From the IMG/VR virus record IMGVR_UViG_3300048929_000264, positions 1 through 41,415 of that record: a DNA stretch of 41,415 bases; one strand, written 5' to 3'. A model generated the notes under the pieces. That model was not told the origin of the DNA, did no database searches, and saw only the letters and a program-made list of their open reading frames with translations. Positions 28,459 through 37,743 of this stretch are shown in pieces. Position 1 is the stretch's first letter; each line of letters starts with the position of its first letter. The DNA is from a virus. A program made the position numbers and the translations under genes.

Positions 28459-30498
28459 CTAAAATGGAATTTCTCCCTGCTCTACATTGTAAAATCCATC
28501 ATCTGACTTATTCCAGCCATAGATTTTATTTTCTGCCAGATAATTTTTCAGGCGCTTCGTTTCCTGTTCATAATACAACGGTACGAAATGATCCTGAGTA
28601 CCTCCATCACGGTCCTTTGCGATCTCTATCACATTCGTTGCACTAAATACCGGATTATCATCTTTCCAATCAAACATCTGCTTGCCTAGTCGTTTAAAAT
28701 CATTGTTTACCCGATGGATAATAAAGGCATTATCAACAGCATTGCCAAGGTCTGCGGTACCAGATATATCATCCAATCGTAAGAACCCCATTGCCTTTCT
28801 AGGGTGCGCCACAAAAATAATATGGACATTATGCTTTTTCGCAATTCTCTGCATGTCCAGAATAAATGCTGTCTGCGCTTCAAATTTGTTATCTGACAAA
28901 CCAGAAATATTGAAAGTCATTAAGTTATCTAAAAAAAGTAAATCCAACTTATTCTCTACAATTTTCTTTTCAAACTGCTCTGCAACTGCACGATAATCAT
29001 TGCCGTAATCGTTGTTGTACAGGAAGAAATGCTGTCCAAGCCATTCCGCGATCTGCTCTTTATATTTCCGTGAAACATTGTAATACCCCTCAAATTGCGT
29101 TGGCTCTGTATATCCTTTTCCGGCCGCCTGCAGGTCCATCCACCTCATGAAATTCTTAGGTGCCAACTCTCCAGAAAAAACAGCAACATTATTGCCTGTA
29201 TCTCTTGCATCCAAAACGATTTCTGATATAATGCTTGACTTTCCAGCAGCCCTCAATCCAGACATAACCGATACATAGCCTTTCTTTAATCCTCGGAGCT
29301 TCTTGTCAATATCATCAATCCCAGTTTTAACAAATCTTTCTTCAGGGACCTGGAGGTCTAGGATATTTCTTGCGGTATAAAATACCGGATTTCCATGAAC
29401 CGGCACTATGGTCTGAACTGGCCTTTGCTGTATAGGTTGCCTAGAATATATCTTTCGTTCATACTCCTGCTGCCGTTTCTCATAAGCGTCTGGCTCAAAT
29501 AGCTTCCTTACGTCCTGCCATGTTTTATCCGAGCAGGAATTATGGAAACAGTGAAATCCAATTGCACCGGACCGGGTCTGAAAGATACAGGCATCCTTAC
29601 CCTTATGGTTGCTATCAAAAGGACACTCGTCCAAAATAAACTTAGTGCCATCACTATAACTGGCTTTTCTGTTCCGGACATTGTACCGTTGCATCCATTC
29701 TTCCAAATCAAATTCTTTGGGATTGTAGTTATTGTACTTCTGGGGCTTCTCCTCTTTTTCAGGAAGCATGGCAACCAACTTCTCTAGGTACATCCGATCC
29801 GTAGGCTCCTGACTGCCCTCTGTAAGCAAATGACTAAGTCTGTGCGGATTCTGTTCTGTGTTGCTACCTTTTCTTGCCATGGTCCCATATAATTTACAGA
29901 TCCGAGAAGGGTTGAAATTGGTGGTATCAATTTTCAATTCATCATCACTAAAGAACATATCCAGTGCAGCCAGACATTTTTTCACTAATGCCTTATTATC
30001 TTCGTTGTTGGCAAGTTGCACCCGGTAGAGAAGGTGGATACCATTTCCGCTTAGAGCCGTCACTGGTTCGTTAAATCCAAGGTTCTTCATAAATAGATAA
30101 ACCTGATTGCCACGTTCCTTGGCTTTATTCAACTGTTCATCAGAACTAGAAACGCCAGCTGGCCGCTGAGGATCCACATCTACGAAAAGCCATTCATAAC
30201 CTACGATATCGTTATCATTTGTTGTATTTTTTGCGTTCAGGACAAATTTTTCTCGCTGCTCACGGGAATAACATTCATCTTTCACGCAACCAAGTGTTAT
30301 GTAAATATTGCTGTCCGAAGTATTCAGCCTGCAAAGTTGATCAATTAGGCTTTCAGGTGATTTGAAATAACCACTATATACTCTGCGTCCATTAGCTTCC
30401 AAACAACGAACCTCAAATAATTCTCCGTCTGGCTTTAAGACATTGATTGTTTTAAGGATTTCCACAGGTTCAAATAACTTTTGTCCTGCTATTGCCAT
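28459..30498 (-). CDS. Bifunctional primase-helicase
   Basis: 679 residues. The N-terminal domain has the primase-polymerase acidic pair WLFVDVDP (D107, D109) and LSGNGIHLLYRV, a prim-pol signature. A Cys/His cluster at 292-322 (CPFDSNH ... HCFHNSC) is a likely zinc site. The C-terminal RecA-like helicase has Walker A SGLRAAGKSS (413-422) and Walker B LLFLDN (520-525). It overlaps the initiator gene by 10 bp, and together they would start and drive phage replication. Confidence 0.85.
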   Translation of the reverse strand: MAIAGQKLFEPVEILKTINVLKPDGELFEVRCLEANGRRVYSGYFKSPESLIDQLCRLNTSDSNIYITLGCVKDECYSREQREKFVLNAKNTTNDNDIVGYEWLFVDVDPQRPAGVSSSDEQLNKAKERGNQVYLFMKNLGFNEPVTALSGNGIHLLYRVQLANNEDNKALVKKCLAALDMFFSDDELKIDTTNFNPSRICKLYGTMARKGSNTEQNPHRLSHLLTEGSQEPTDRMYLEKLVAMLPEKEEKPQKYNNYNPKEFDLEEWMQRYNVRNRKASYSDGTKFILDECPFDSNHKGKDACIFQTRSGAIGFHCFHNSCSDKTWQDVRKLFEPDAYEKRQQEYERKIYSRQPIQQRPVQTIVPVHGNPVFYTARNILDLQVPEERFVKTGIDDIDKKLRGLKKGYVSVMSGLRAAGKSSIISEIVLDARDTGNNVAVFSGELAPKNFMRWMDLQAAGKGYTEPTQFEGYYNVSRKYKEQIAEWLGQHFFLYNNDYGNDYRAVAEQFEKKIVENKLDLLFLDNLMTFNISGLSDNKFEAQTAFILDMQRIAKKHNVHIIFVAHPRKAMGFLRLDDISGTADLGNAVDNAFIIHRVNNDFKRLGKQMFDWKDDNPVFSATNVIEIAKDRDGGTQDHFVPLYYEQETKRLKNYLAENKIYGWNKSDDGFYNVEQGEIPF

Positions 30499-31328
30499 TT
30501 CTTGCCACCGCCTTCTGGGTTATCCGGTTGAACAATTTCTGAATTATCATCATTAAGATAATTACCGTCAAGCACTTTGGGAAAGTTGTTTGGTCTTACA
30601 AACCAGTCAAATGTTATTGTCCAGCCACCTTTACTTTTCCCGAGAAGGAATGGACTATGCCGAATATTCTCAATGGCCATTAGAACACTATCAATGCCGT
30701 AGTCCCTGATTCGAACTTTTAACCATTCATATCGTTGAGAACCTGAAACAAGTTTTGTAATACGGCTTAATCCATGTAAAGAGTTCCAAGCATCAATAAC
30801 ACGTTGCACGTCAGTGCTACGAACTGTATCGTTAGATACAGTATTATTATCTGGTTTTATATTTGGTTTATTATCTGGTTTTATATCTGGTATAGGTTCG
30901 ACATTGGTGTTAAATCCATCTGACAGATTTGTTGATTCCATTTGACAATTTTGTAAAATGGATTTTGCATTTTTGCTATTTCCATTTAACATATCCGTAT
31001 CTTTAATTTCTCTTTTTTCAACAATAGCCAGACCAAATTCACTTATGGAATACCATAAAGTTCTATCATATGTTTTTTGATTATAATTTCCAACAAGAAG
31101 GATCCCCTCATCTCGCAGATGTTTTAAAGCATAATTTATCTGTCTTTCGGAGGCATATGGAAACAATTGGCTGAACGCTTTTGTACTGTTATATGTCCAG
31201 TAATTACCATCATAAAAGTTCAGTTCATTTGCACGATTCTTTTCAGTCCAATAATAAATATGATTGAGGAGAACAGCTTCTAAAATCCCATATTTTTCTG
31301 CAACTTCTGAATCAAAAACATGTGTCAT
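30489..31328 (-). CDS. Replication initiator, winged-helix/DnaD-like
   Basis: 279 residues. The N-terminus (VFDSEVAEKYGILEAVLLNHIYYW ... ERQINYALKHLRDEGIL) is the winged helix typical of phage replication initiators. A Pro/Asp/Asn/Lys linker (IKPDNKPNIKPDN) follows, then a C-terminal helical domain (RVIDAWNSLHG ... GGWTITFDWFVRPNN) of the DnaD/helicase-loader type. ATG at 31328 after GGGAGG. The linker DNA is made of 12-bp repeats, resembling lambda O, whose origin iterons lie within the initiator gene. Confidence 0.8.
   Translation of the reverse strand: MTHVFDSEVAEKYGILEAVLLNHIYYWTEKNRANELNFYDGNYWTYNSTKAFSQLFPYASERQINYALKHLRDEGILLVGNYNQKTYDRTLWYSISEFGLAIVEKREIKDTDMLNGNSKNAKSILQNCQMESTNLSDGFNTNVEPIPDIKPDNKPNIKPDNNTVSNDTVRSTDVQRVIDAWNSLHGLSRITKLVSGSQRYEWLKVRIRDYGIDSVLMAIENIRHSPFLLGKSKGGWTITFDWFVRPNNFPKVLDGNYLNDDNSEIVQPDNPEGGGKKWQ
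30823..30890. repeat. Putative replication origin: hairpin plus four iterons
   Basis: Perfect 8-bp hairpin ACTGTATC-GTTA-GATACAGT (30823-30842), followed directly by four tandem 12-bp units (30843-30890) of the type TTTTATATCTGG / TTTATTATCTGG. They lie inside the initiator coding sequence. A degenerate copy of the same arrangement is at 10962-11016. Confidence 0.6.
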
Positions 31329-31435
31329 TAACACAACCTCCCTTAGTCTGCTACCTTTCAAAAATAACTAATTCAATTACTATGGATATTTTATATTACA
31401 TTTTCTTCGTATTGCTGATGATTACCTTATTTATC

Positions 31436-31864
31436 TTAAGGCATCGTTTTCTCTAACTTTTTTTTGGCCCGATATTCTCTCTGCTTCTGTCTGTAATACT
31501 CAGGATTCTCGGCCCATCTTTCACGTTTCCTGTCACGGTTTCGAGTATTTAAAAGTTCCTTATTCCGCTGGTAATATTCATGCTGTTTAGCCAGTATTTC
31601 TTCTTTGTTAGCTTGATAATAAGCCACTCTTCTCGCTTTATAAGTATCGTAATTATCTATGTAATGCCTGTGCTTGTTCGCCTTATTTCGTCTTGGATTA
31701 TTCCTGGCCCATATGGATCTATAATCGTCTGGGAGAGGTTCTGGATTTATATCAATATCAATCTGCTCTGACAAGCGTAGTTCACTTGATGTGATCAATT
31801 TTTCACACTCAGAATAAGGACAATTTAACTGACATTGTATTGTAGGAACAATTGGACATTTCAC
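31436..31864 (-). CDS. Cys-rich, basic tail protein
   Basis: 142 residues. The N-terminal cysteine cluster (MKCPIVPTIQCQLNCPYSEC) precedes a long basic helical tail with repeated Tyr-Tyr motifs (YYQANKEEILAKQHEYYQRN, then YYRQKQREYRAKKK). The tail type occurs in phage and plasmid proteins that bind nucleic acid. GTG start at 31864. Function unknown. Confidence 0.55.
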   Translation of the reverse strand: MKCPIVPTIQCQLNCPYSECEKLITSSELRLSEQIDIDINPEPLPDDYRSIWARNNPRRNKANKHRHYIDNYDTYKARRVAYYQANKEEILAKQHEYYQRNKELLNTRNRDRKRERWAENPEYYRQKQREYRAKKKLEKTMP

Positions 31865-31925
31865 TTCAGAACACCACCCATCAATCTAATTCTCTGACCG
31901 AAACCAGAGGTCCCGGCCAGTCATT

Positions 31926-32669
31926 CTAAGTATTTATCTGAGAAATTTCAAGCAATTCTAAAATCTTCTTTCCAGATTCATCTGGTTTACAGAAAAGGAA
32001 TTTACATCCATATTTCAGCTCCATAGTTAAGCATGCTTTTGCCAACCATTCTCCGGTAGCCGCATAAGGATATTTCCTGACCTTTTTATATCTGGGCCTA
32101 CCATTTCCACTGAATCCAATCAATTGATTACTTTTAACCATAATATCTAGACGAGGATTATGCCAATGGAATAAATCATCTGCGGAAGAAACACGGTCCT
32201 CATTTTCAATCAATATGAATAGCCTTATTTTGCTATTCTGTGCCCTTTTGAGTCCTCGATGGAAGAATCCGTGTCTCTTAACATAAAGTACTTGAAATGA
32301 TGCTATTATGCTTTCAGATAAAGCATATTTGTAGCAAATTTCATTAATATCTTTTTCTGCAAATCGATCTGCATCATCATCACATATCGCATGATATATT
32401 TCATCAGCAAGATCAAAAGAAATTCGCTCATTTTTACAGATTTCGTAAACTTTATCTTTAACTTCTTTTTTTGGCATTTGCTTAACTTGAATATCACCGA
32501 TAAGCTCATGAATATCCTTTTTTGTATCTATACAAACACTCTGATTTGCAGGTAGAGTATAATCTCCACAATACAACGCGGTCCTGTTGTAATGCACGCC
32601 AACCGACCGGAAATATTCATGCTTTAATTCATGCTTTTTCTCCTGTTGTCTGGTATCCTCCAGAATCAT
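31926..32669 (-). CDS. ERCC4-type nuclease with internal insertion
   Basis: 247 residues. MILEDTRQQEKKHELK ... GDYTLP ... VCIDTKKDIHEL is the first half of an ERCC4/XPF nuclease core (D-x-R, GDY, D-x-K). HRGLKRAQNSKIRLFILIEN is the second half. About 75 residues of helical sequence separate them. It probably acts as a structure-specific endonuclease in phage recombination or replication. The ATG overlaps the upstream stop as TGATG. Confidence 0.8.
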   Translation of the reverse strand: MILEDTRQQEKKHELKHEYFRSVGVHYNRTALYCGDYTLPANQSVCIDTKKDIHELIGDIQVKQMPKKEVKDKVYEICKNERISFDLADEIYHAICDDDADRFAEKDINEICYKYALSESIIASFQVLYVKRHGFFHRGLKRAQNSKIRLFILIENEDRVSSADDLFHWHNPRLDIMVKSNQLIGFSGNGRPRYKKVRKYPYAATGEWLAKACLTMELKYGCKFLFCKPDESGKKILELLEISQINT

Positions 32670-33055
32670 CAAGCTGAACCACCTCCTCGGGGATAATAAA
32701 CACGCTCACTTTTAATCCATTCTTCTTCTTCCTTCTGCTCCTTAACCATGCTACGTAATTTATCAAAGAACGGTTTATTACTCTTGTCAGTATAGAACTT
32801 TGCAGTTCGCTCAAATTCAAGGGATCTGTCCTTTGCTTTTCTCCGTCTGTTTCTGCTGATATTAAATTGAGTCGCTATTTTGCTCCGTTCCTTAGAGTTA
32901 TTTTCAAACTCAATGGCATGTACAAAATCTTGGTGCTTTTTATCCTCTGCGAACATTTCTGTACAAGCAGCCTGATACTCTTTTTGACAGTCAACCAAAT
33001 AATCAAGAAAAGCTTTTATCACTTCCGAGGGCTTAGGCTCGTTTCTCTTTTTCAC
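32669..33055 (-). CDS. Conserved phage protein
   Basis: 128 residues, highly charged and helical (MKKRNEPKPSEVIKAFLDY ... RNRRRKAKDRSLEFERTAKFYTD ... RVYYPRGGG). It resembles conserved proteins lying beside SSB and nuclease genes in siphophages. The start is GTG at 33055, eight nt after GGAGG. Coupled to the nuclease. Confidence 0.6.
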   Translation of the reverse strand: MKKRNEPKPSEVIKAFLDYLVDCQKEYQAACTEMFAEDKKHQDFVHAIEFENNSKERSKIATQFNISRNRRRKAKDRSLEFERTAKFYTDKSNKPFFDKLRSMVKEQKEEEEWIKSERVYYPRGGGSA

Positions 33056-33070
33056 ATTTGCCACCTCCCG

Positions 33071-33523
33071 TTAGTTAAATGGTAGGCCTTCGTCTTCCAT
33101 ACCATCAGGAATGTTCATGAAACCGTCTCCAACTCCACTGGTCGGCTCTGGCCTGCTTGTAGGTTGATAACCGCCACCGGAATTTCCAGAAGAAGTATTC
33201 TTGCTGTCAGCAAATTCCTGATCTTCTATGACTACATCTGTTGTATAAACTTTTACGCCGTCCTTATTTGTATAACTGCCAGTCTGAATTCTGCCAGAAA
33301 CAAGCACTCGCATACCCTGACGGAAATACTTCTCCGTAAACTCTCCGTTCTTGTCAAATGCAATACAATTGATGAAATCTGCAGTCTGTTCATTATCCTG
33401 CCCTTTACGTTTCCTACGATCTATCGCGAGAGTATATCTTGCAATGGCCATGGCTTTTTCACCTTGGGAATATCTTACTTCTGGATCACGGGTTAATCTG
33501 CCCATAAGGATTACTTTGTTCAT
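33071..33523 (-). CDS. ssb: Single-stranded DNA-binding protein
   Basis: 150 residues. OB-fold with the classic opening MNKVILMGRLTRDPEVRYS and RQGMRVLVSGRIQTGSYTNKDG, a flexible Gly/Ser/Pro linker, and an acidic tip DEGLPFN that would recruit partner enzymes. The length is somewhat shorter than host SSBs, as is usual in phages. It is placed with RecT, the nuclease and the initiator. ATG behind AGAAAGAAGGA. Confidence 0.93.
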   Translation of the reverse strand: MNKVILMGRLTRDPEVRYSQGEKAMAIARYTLAIDRRKRKGQDNEQTADFINCIAFDKNGEFTEKYFRQGMRVLVSGRIQTGSYTNKDGVKVYTTDVVIEDQEFADSKNTSSGNSGGGYQPTSRPEPTSGVGDGFMNIPDGMEDEGLPFN

Positions 33524-33575
33524 ACTATATCCTTCTTTCTCCGCCGGCCCAATTACTGAACCGGCGGTAATGATG

Positions 33576-34292
33576 TTATGAAATCACTGTAAACTGCGGT
33601 AATTCTTCTAGGGCAAACCCAAGATACTTTTTGATATTGCTCATGGCTTCATTCTTCCAGGCACCACCATCAGCTTCAAAGATTGCACACTCTATACCAT
33701 TATTTTGACGCATGCGGAATACAAAGGCACTTTCGGGCTGTTCTACTTCAATGAATGTACGAAACGGGCGTAAATGAACAGGATTTGGGACAATAGCGTC
33801 TCCTACAGAAGAAATACCAGTTTTAACGGTAGCTTTCTGAGTTACCCCGTCATCTCCATACTGTGCAATGGATTCATCTTTTACAGTTCCAGCAAATTTA
33901 AGCAATAAGGCTCTGTCATCATTGTCGATAAACTTTGACTGTAAGGCAATAATGAAGCTTTCATGATCCATGTATCTGCCATACCCAAATTCCGGGATCA
34001 TAGCCTTCACGTTTACAAGGCATTCGCGTTTCCGGTCTAGGTCAAGACAAGAAATCAATTTTACTTCCGTAGGAGAAACCACCTGCACTAACATCTGTTC
34101 TGACATTTCACCAGTAAATGCTTTGGCATAATCAACCAGACTTGACAGAGTGTTCATTTCAATCGCTGCAGCACGAAGCTCATTATCAACACGATAAATC
34201 TCTTTGTCGGCATATGTATCTCCATTGATAGTAAGGAGTGTTGCTTCTTTTAAACCAACTACATACTGTAAAGCATCTCTTGTCATATCCAT
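33576..34292 (-). CDS. Conserved phage protein near RecT/SSB
   Basis: 238 residues. Features: EMNTLSSLVDYAKAF, then MVQV-type strands, and a closing FRTFIEVEQPESAFVFRMR ... ALFEADGG-like (here CAIFEADGGAWKNEAMSNI). It is reminiscent of the DUF2303 group of phage proteins, but I am not certain. It probably belongs to the replication/recombination set by context. ATG follows AAGGAGG. Confidence 0.55.
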   Translation of the reverse strand: MDMTRDALQYVVGLKEATLLTINGDTYADKEIYRVDNELRAAAIEMNTLSSLVDYAKAFTGEMSEQMLVQVVSPTEVKLISCLDLDRKRECLVNVKAMIPEFGYGRYMDHESFIIALQSKFIDNDDRALLLKFAGTVKDESIAQYGDDGVTQKATVKTGISSVGDAIVPNPVHLRPFRTFIEVEQPESAFVFRMRQNNGIECAIFEADGGAWKNEAMSNIKKYLGFALEELPQFTVIS

Positions 34293-34306
34293 AATTTAAA
34301 TCCTCC

Positions 34307-34741
34307 TTAAGCCTGTTTGGCTGTTCTCAAATCTACTACTTTGCCATCTGATTCTTCCTTGATTTCCCCCGTTTCAGGATCAACAGTCTTACCATCAACC
34401 TTTAAATCTCCCTGCGGTGTCTGATAATCTTCCATACACATCTGGCCGCGAAGCTGTCCTCCATACTCCTGAGCAAAAACTTTTCCAGTCTTTAGATCCT
34501 TGCCGATAGCCATTCTGGTAACAATTGGCTTAACAGGAGCCAGTTTTGTTTCAACAGAAATGTTTACTTGAGTATCATCTCTGTCCTCATTCTGCTCAAA
34601 TGTCAGCTTTATGGTAACAGCTCTTTTGTTTTTATAGGGAGTATTGGGATCCTGCATGTTTTGCAACACTTTTTCCTGTGCCGCTGTATACAGTTCCTGT
34701 AATCCTCCATCTGCCAGTTCTTCCAAATTTACCTTTGCCAT
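34307..34741 (-). CDS. Conserved phage protein
   Basis: 144 residues: MAKVNLEELADGGLQELYTA ... MQDPNTPYKNKRAVTIKLTFEQNEDRD ... SVETKLAPVKP. This is a conserved pattern in Firmicutes phages next to SSB/RecT modules, with no assigned function that I know. ATG at 34741 behind GGAGGG, preferred over a start seven codons earlier. An acidic hydrophilic tail closes it. Confidence 0.65.
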   Translation of the reverse strand: MAKVNLEELADGGLQELYTAAQEKVLQNMQDPNTPYKNKRAVTIKLTFEQNEDRDDTQVNISVETKLAPVKPIVTRMAIGKDLKTGKVFAQEYGGQLRGQMCMEDYQTPQGDLKVDGKTVDPETGEIKEESDGKVVDLRTAKQA

Positions 34742-34835
34742 GATATTTCCCTCCGTAGGCACTGATTAATAGTTACATATATTTCAACCCGGGTCAAAAA
34801 CGTCTTATAGTTTATTAAGGACATCTCGGTCCTAT

Positions 34836-35423
34836 CTATCTGTAATTTTTCAATTTTGATTTCATCTTTTTTAATATGTTTTTTTCCAATCGGCTGATAT
34901 AAGATTGAGAAATTCCAAGCCGTTCAGCCACTTGTTTTTGAGTGTGTACTTTTTCACCAAGACCATAAAGTAAGCAGATGATCTTACATTCTCTATCCGG
35001 AAGAGAACATATTACATCATAAAGCTTTTCCTTCTGCTCAACCTGTTCAACGTTATCAAATGATTCATCTTCATACTCCAACACATCTGCTATCGATAGT
35101 GTAATTCCATCTGAATCACAATTTATTATGGTTTCAAATGAGATATTGGAAGAGTGCTTTTTCATTTTTCGTATATACATTAAAATTTCATTACGGATTA
35201 CCATCGATGCGTAAGTTGCAAACTGAATTTCTTTGTCTAAATTAAAAGTATCCACTGCTTTAATCAGACCAATCATGGCAACTGATTCATAATCCTCTTC
35301 ATAGCTGAACTTCTGCGCTACTGAAATAGCCAGCCTTATATTATTTTTGATTAAGCACTCTCTTCTGTCCTGAGGTTCCATGGAACGAAGCATTTCAATA
35401 TCATTTTGATCTTTATTAAACAT
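34836..35423 (-). CDS. Sigma-70-like factor
   Basis: 195 residues. Region 2 (NNIRLAISVAQKFSYEEDYESVAMIGLIKAVDTFNLDKEIQFATYASMVIRNEI) and region 4 (LPDRECKIICLLYGL ... TQKQVAERLGISQSYISRLEKN) are both present; region 3 is short, as in sporulation and ECF-like sigmas. It could redirect polymerase to phage promoters. The start at 35423 lacks a strong ribosome site; the frame is open 40 codons further, overlapping the radical SAM gene. Confidence 0.8.
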   Translation of the reverse strand: MFNKDQNDIEMLRSMEPQDRRECLIKNNIRLAISVAQKFSYEEDYESVAMIGLIKAVDTFNLDKEIQFATYASMVIRNEILMYIRKMKKHSSNISFETIINCDSDGITLSIADVLEYEDESFDNVEQVEQKEKLYDVICSLPDRECKIICLLYGLGEKVHTQKQVAERLGISQSYISRLEKNILKKMKSKLKNYR

Positions 35424-35481
35424 GGGAATGCTTTTCTCACTGCAAATCGTAGTAATCAACTCCTTTACTAAAAGAGTGCAT

Positions 35482-36048
35482 CTACTCCTTTTCCAAATCG
35501 TAATAAACCAGTTCTTCATTATCAGGTAGTGGGCATTCATCATCTTTCCATACCAAAGATTTAATGCTCGACCAGTGCTTTACACCTGTATCATTCAAAC
35601 CGATAATGCTTAGCACCTCCTCGGTATAGCACCGGCTGTCAATCAGCAAGCGATCTGAACGGTTATGCTTCCGGTTATCAAGGTTCTCAAGAAGAAATTT
35701 GTTCAGCTTACGAACATCACTCAAATCTTTCTGTGATGGCTTGTGATGTAAGGTATATGTAATCCCGTTTACCTCTTGCAGAACTGCTCTATCAGCCCAT
35801 CTGGCTGTCTTAATGCAAGAAGTGTAAAGCCAAATCTTTCCCTTGTATCCATTTTCTCGGAGCCGATGAATCATCTCCACCACTCTCGGGGCAATTTCCA
35901 TCGGTTCGCCGCCAGTAATGACTAGCTCCTTATATTTCAATAAATCTTCAAAATTGACCTGTGGTACATTGCCGATATGCTCATTACAGCAGTTTGGGCA
36001 ATTTCGGGGACAATCGTATGTAACTATTACTCTCGCAACGTCTTTCAT
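35482..36048 (-). CDS. Radical SAM protein
   Basis: 188 residues. VTYDCPRNCPNCCNE gives the CxxxCxxC iron-sulfur motif (Cys13, 17, 20), and ELVITGGEPMEIAP the GGE AdoMet motif. The size and pattern are similar to small phage radical SAM enzymes related to QueE or NrdG activases. No NrdD or queuosine partner gene is in the window, so the substrate is unknown. ATG behind GAAAGGAG. Confidence 0.85.
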   Translation of the reverse strand: MKDVARVIVTYDCPRNCPNCCNEHIGNVPQVNFEDLLKYKELVITGGEPMEIAPRVVEMIHRLRENGYKGKIWLYTSCIKTARWADRAVLQEVNGITYTLHHKPSQKDLSDVRKLNKFLLENLDNRKHNRSDRLLIDSRCYTEEVLSIIGLNDTGVKHWSSIKSLVWKDDECPLPDNEELVYYDLEKE

Positions 36049-36061
36049 GAAGCTCCTTTCA

Positions 36062-36793
36062 TCAAAATGGATCTTTATTTATCTCAACAGCCAGCCCCGG
36101 CACCGCACAATCCACATTTACGTTCCTGCCAGTCACTTTCTGCATTTCATTAATAAAATACTTACCAGCACTTGAACCGGCTCCCAGATGGCACATTGTG
36201 ACGCTCCTAAGATTTGGTGACTGGTTCGCTTTAATGGCTCCGATACAAGTTTCTAGGGAAGCATGGCCCAGAAGCTTGTGCTCATAGTTTGGAATATCCT
36301 TATCAATAAACTGCTCCTGGTAATTTGCTTCAATAAGAAAATGATGAATCTGCTGTTTCTGGAAATTATATGGTATGTACTCAAAATCTGTAGCGAACAG
36401 CAATCTTCCCATCTTCTCATGCTCAATCAAATAGCCAAAGTTCGGTGTTCCGTTATGGGGAACATGGAAAGGAATAACCTTGAATCCTCCTATATTGACC
36501 GCCTTAAGCTCTGGCATGCTGTAAAGCTGTGCTCCAGGGATTTCATTAACAGCTTGTTTTGTTTCATCGTTGGTATATACCGGGATTCCGGCTTTTAGAT
36601 TATCTTTAGTATATTTAGAATGGTCTGAATGCCCATGGGTAAGCAAACAACCTTTTATCTTTAGAATTTGCCAATCAATGGCTTTTTTGATATCTTTTAA
36701 CGGACAACCACATTCCAGTAGTAGAATCTCATTTTCCGCAACAAGGGCATATCCGTTGCCTTTACTGGAACTGCCAATTACTTTTAATTTCAT
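36062..36793 (-). CDS. Metallo-beta-lactamase-fold hydrolase
   Basis: 243 residues. MKLKVIGSSSKGNGYAL and LLTHGHSDHSKY (HxHxDH) are the MBL metal site; LLFATDFEYIP and a later GHAS/CHLG supply further ligands. It is closest in look to YycJ/WalJ-type nucleases, with a likely role in DNA processing next to RecT. The ATG at 36811 (TAAATG overlap with recT) is an alternative start. Confidence 0.8.
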   Translation of the reverse strand: MKLKVIGSSSKGNGYALVAENEILLLECGCPLKDIKKAIDWQILKIKGCLLTHGHSDHSKYTKDNLKAGIPVYTNDETKQAVNEIPGAQLYSMPELKAVNIGGFKVIPFHVPHNGTPNFGYLIEHEKMGRLLFATDFEYIPYNFQKQQIHHFLIEANYQEQFIDKDIPNYEHKLLGHASLETCIGAIKANQSPNLRSVTMCHLGAGSSAGKYFINEMQKVTGRNVNVDCAVPGLAVEINKDPF

Positions 36794-36811
36794 GTTAGCG
36801 ACCCAATTCAT

Positions 36812-37741
36812 TTACGCCCAATCAGGTTTCTGCGGTTGATCTGGCGTTGCTGTCTTTGGTTCAGTTTCTGCCTGCTGATCTGGAACTTCTTCACCTACAG
36901 TCACTTCTTCCTGTTCAATCGTTTCTGATTCTTCTGGCATAGGAAACTCCTGAGCATTGGCATAACTCTGAACATCATGCGCCACGTCTTCAGCAACAAC
37001 ATCTACTGAATCAATATCTTCTGCCTTGTCAGCTGCTTCAATTGTAAATACATCGCCGTACTGCTGAACAATCTGTTTGCAGGCTCTGGAGATTACTGTC
37101 TTTTTTGCCATCATGTCAGTAAACTCCGCATGAGTACCGCTGTTTTCCTTGTAACCATAGCCTTTCTTCCATGCCGTCTTAATCTGATGGATATTCATTA
37201 CTTCCATGTATGTACTTCCGTCATCAAGGATAACTATGCAATAGGCACCTTTGATCTTAGTTAAGTCAATATTCTCAAAATCCTGTGTATGTTCGTCAAG
37301 AATCTTTCGGCCATCTTCAATGTGGTACTTGAACGTATCTCCTTCATAGATAACCTCTGCATTAATATCCTTTGCTCCGTATCTATGTGCCATGGCTTTG
37401 TGACCATGATAGGAAACCTGACACTGTAACTTTCCGCCATAGGCTATCGGATAACACTGTCGCTTCTGCATTGACAGGCCCATTGTTACCATATCCATGA
37501 GAGAATTTGCAATGCTCGCCTGAGAGCAGGTATCCAGAACATACTTCCCATTTCTGTCCTTGGTTTCTTTTAAAATGAGGTATGCTCCCATTAAAGCATT
37601 AGTAGGGTTATAGTCGGCTGGGAATGTAAGCCCATATTCCTGCTTCTGTTTAAGCTGATTATTTAAACCATCTATGAAAGCATTATTTACAACCAGAGAG
37701 GCCTGCTGTGTTCCGGCTGCCACTAATTCCTGTTTTGCCAT
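36812..37741 (-). CDS. recT: RecT-family single-strand annealing protein
   Basis: 309 residues. The core SIANSLMDMVTMGLSMQK, CYPIAYGGKLQCQVSYHGHKAMA, ADFTDM-like HAEFTDMMAKKTVISRACK matches RecT. The C-terminal 60 residues are acidic and low complexity (EEVTVGEEVPDQQAE). It anneals single strands during phage recombination and replication. A matching exonuclease (RecE or YqaJ) is not visible here; the MBL protein or the SbcC-like system may serve instead. ATG behind AAAGGGG. Confidence 0.93.
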   Translation of the reverse strand: MAKQELVAAGTQQASLVVNNAFIDGLNNQLKQKQEYGLTFPADYNPTNALMGAYLILKETKDRNGKYVLDTCSQASIANSLMDMVTMGLSMQKRQCYPIAYGGKLQCQVSYHGHKAMAHRYGAKDINAEVIYEGDTFKYHIEDGRKILDEHTQDFENIDLTKIKGAYCIVILDDGSTYMEVMNIHQIKTAWKKGYGYKENSGTHAEFTDMMAKKTVISRACKQIVQQYGDVFTIEAADKAEDIDSVDVVAEDVAHDVQSYANAQEFPMPEESETIEQEEVTVGEEVPDQQAETEPKTATPDQPQKPDWA

Positions 37742-37743
37742 GA

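Noticed and set aside
30843-30890. Simple low-complexity coding repeat only
   Set aside because: The adjoining perfect hairpin and the same arrangement in a non-coding copy at 10.97 kb argue for a DNA-level function.
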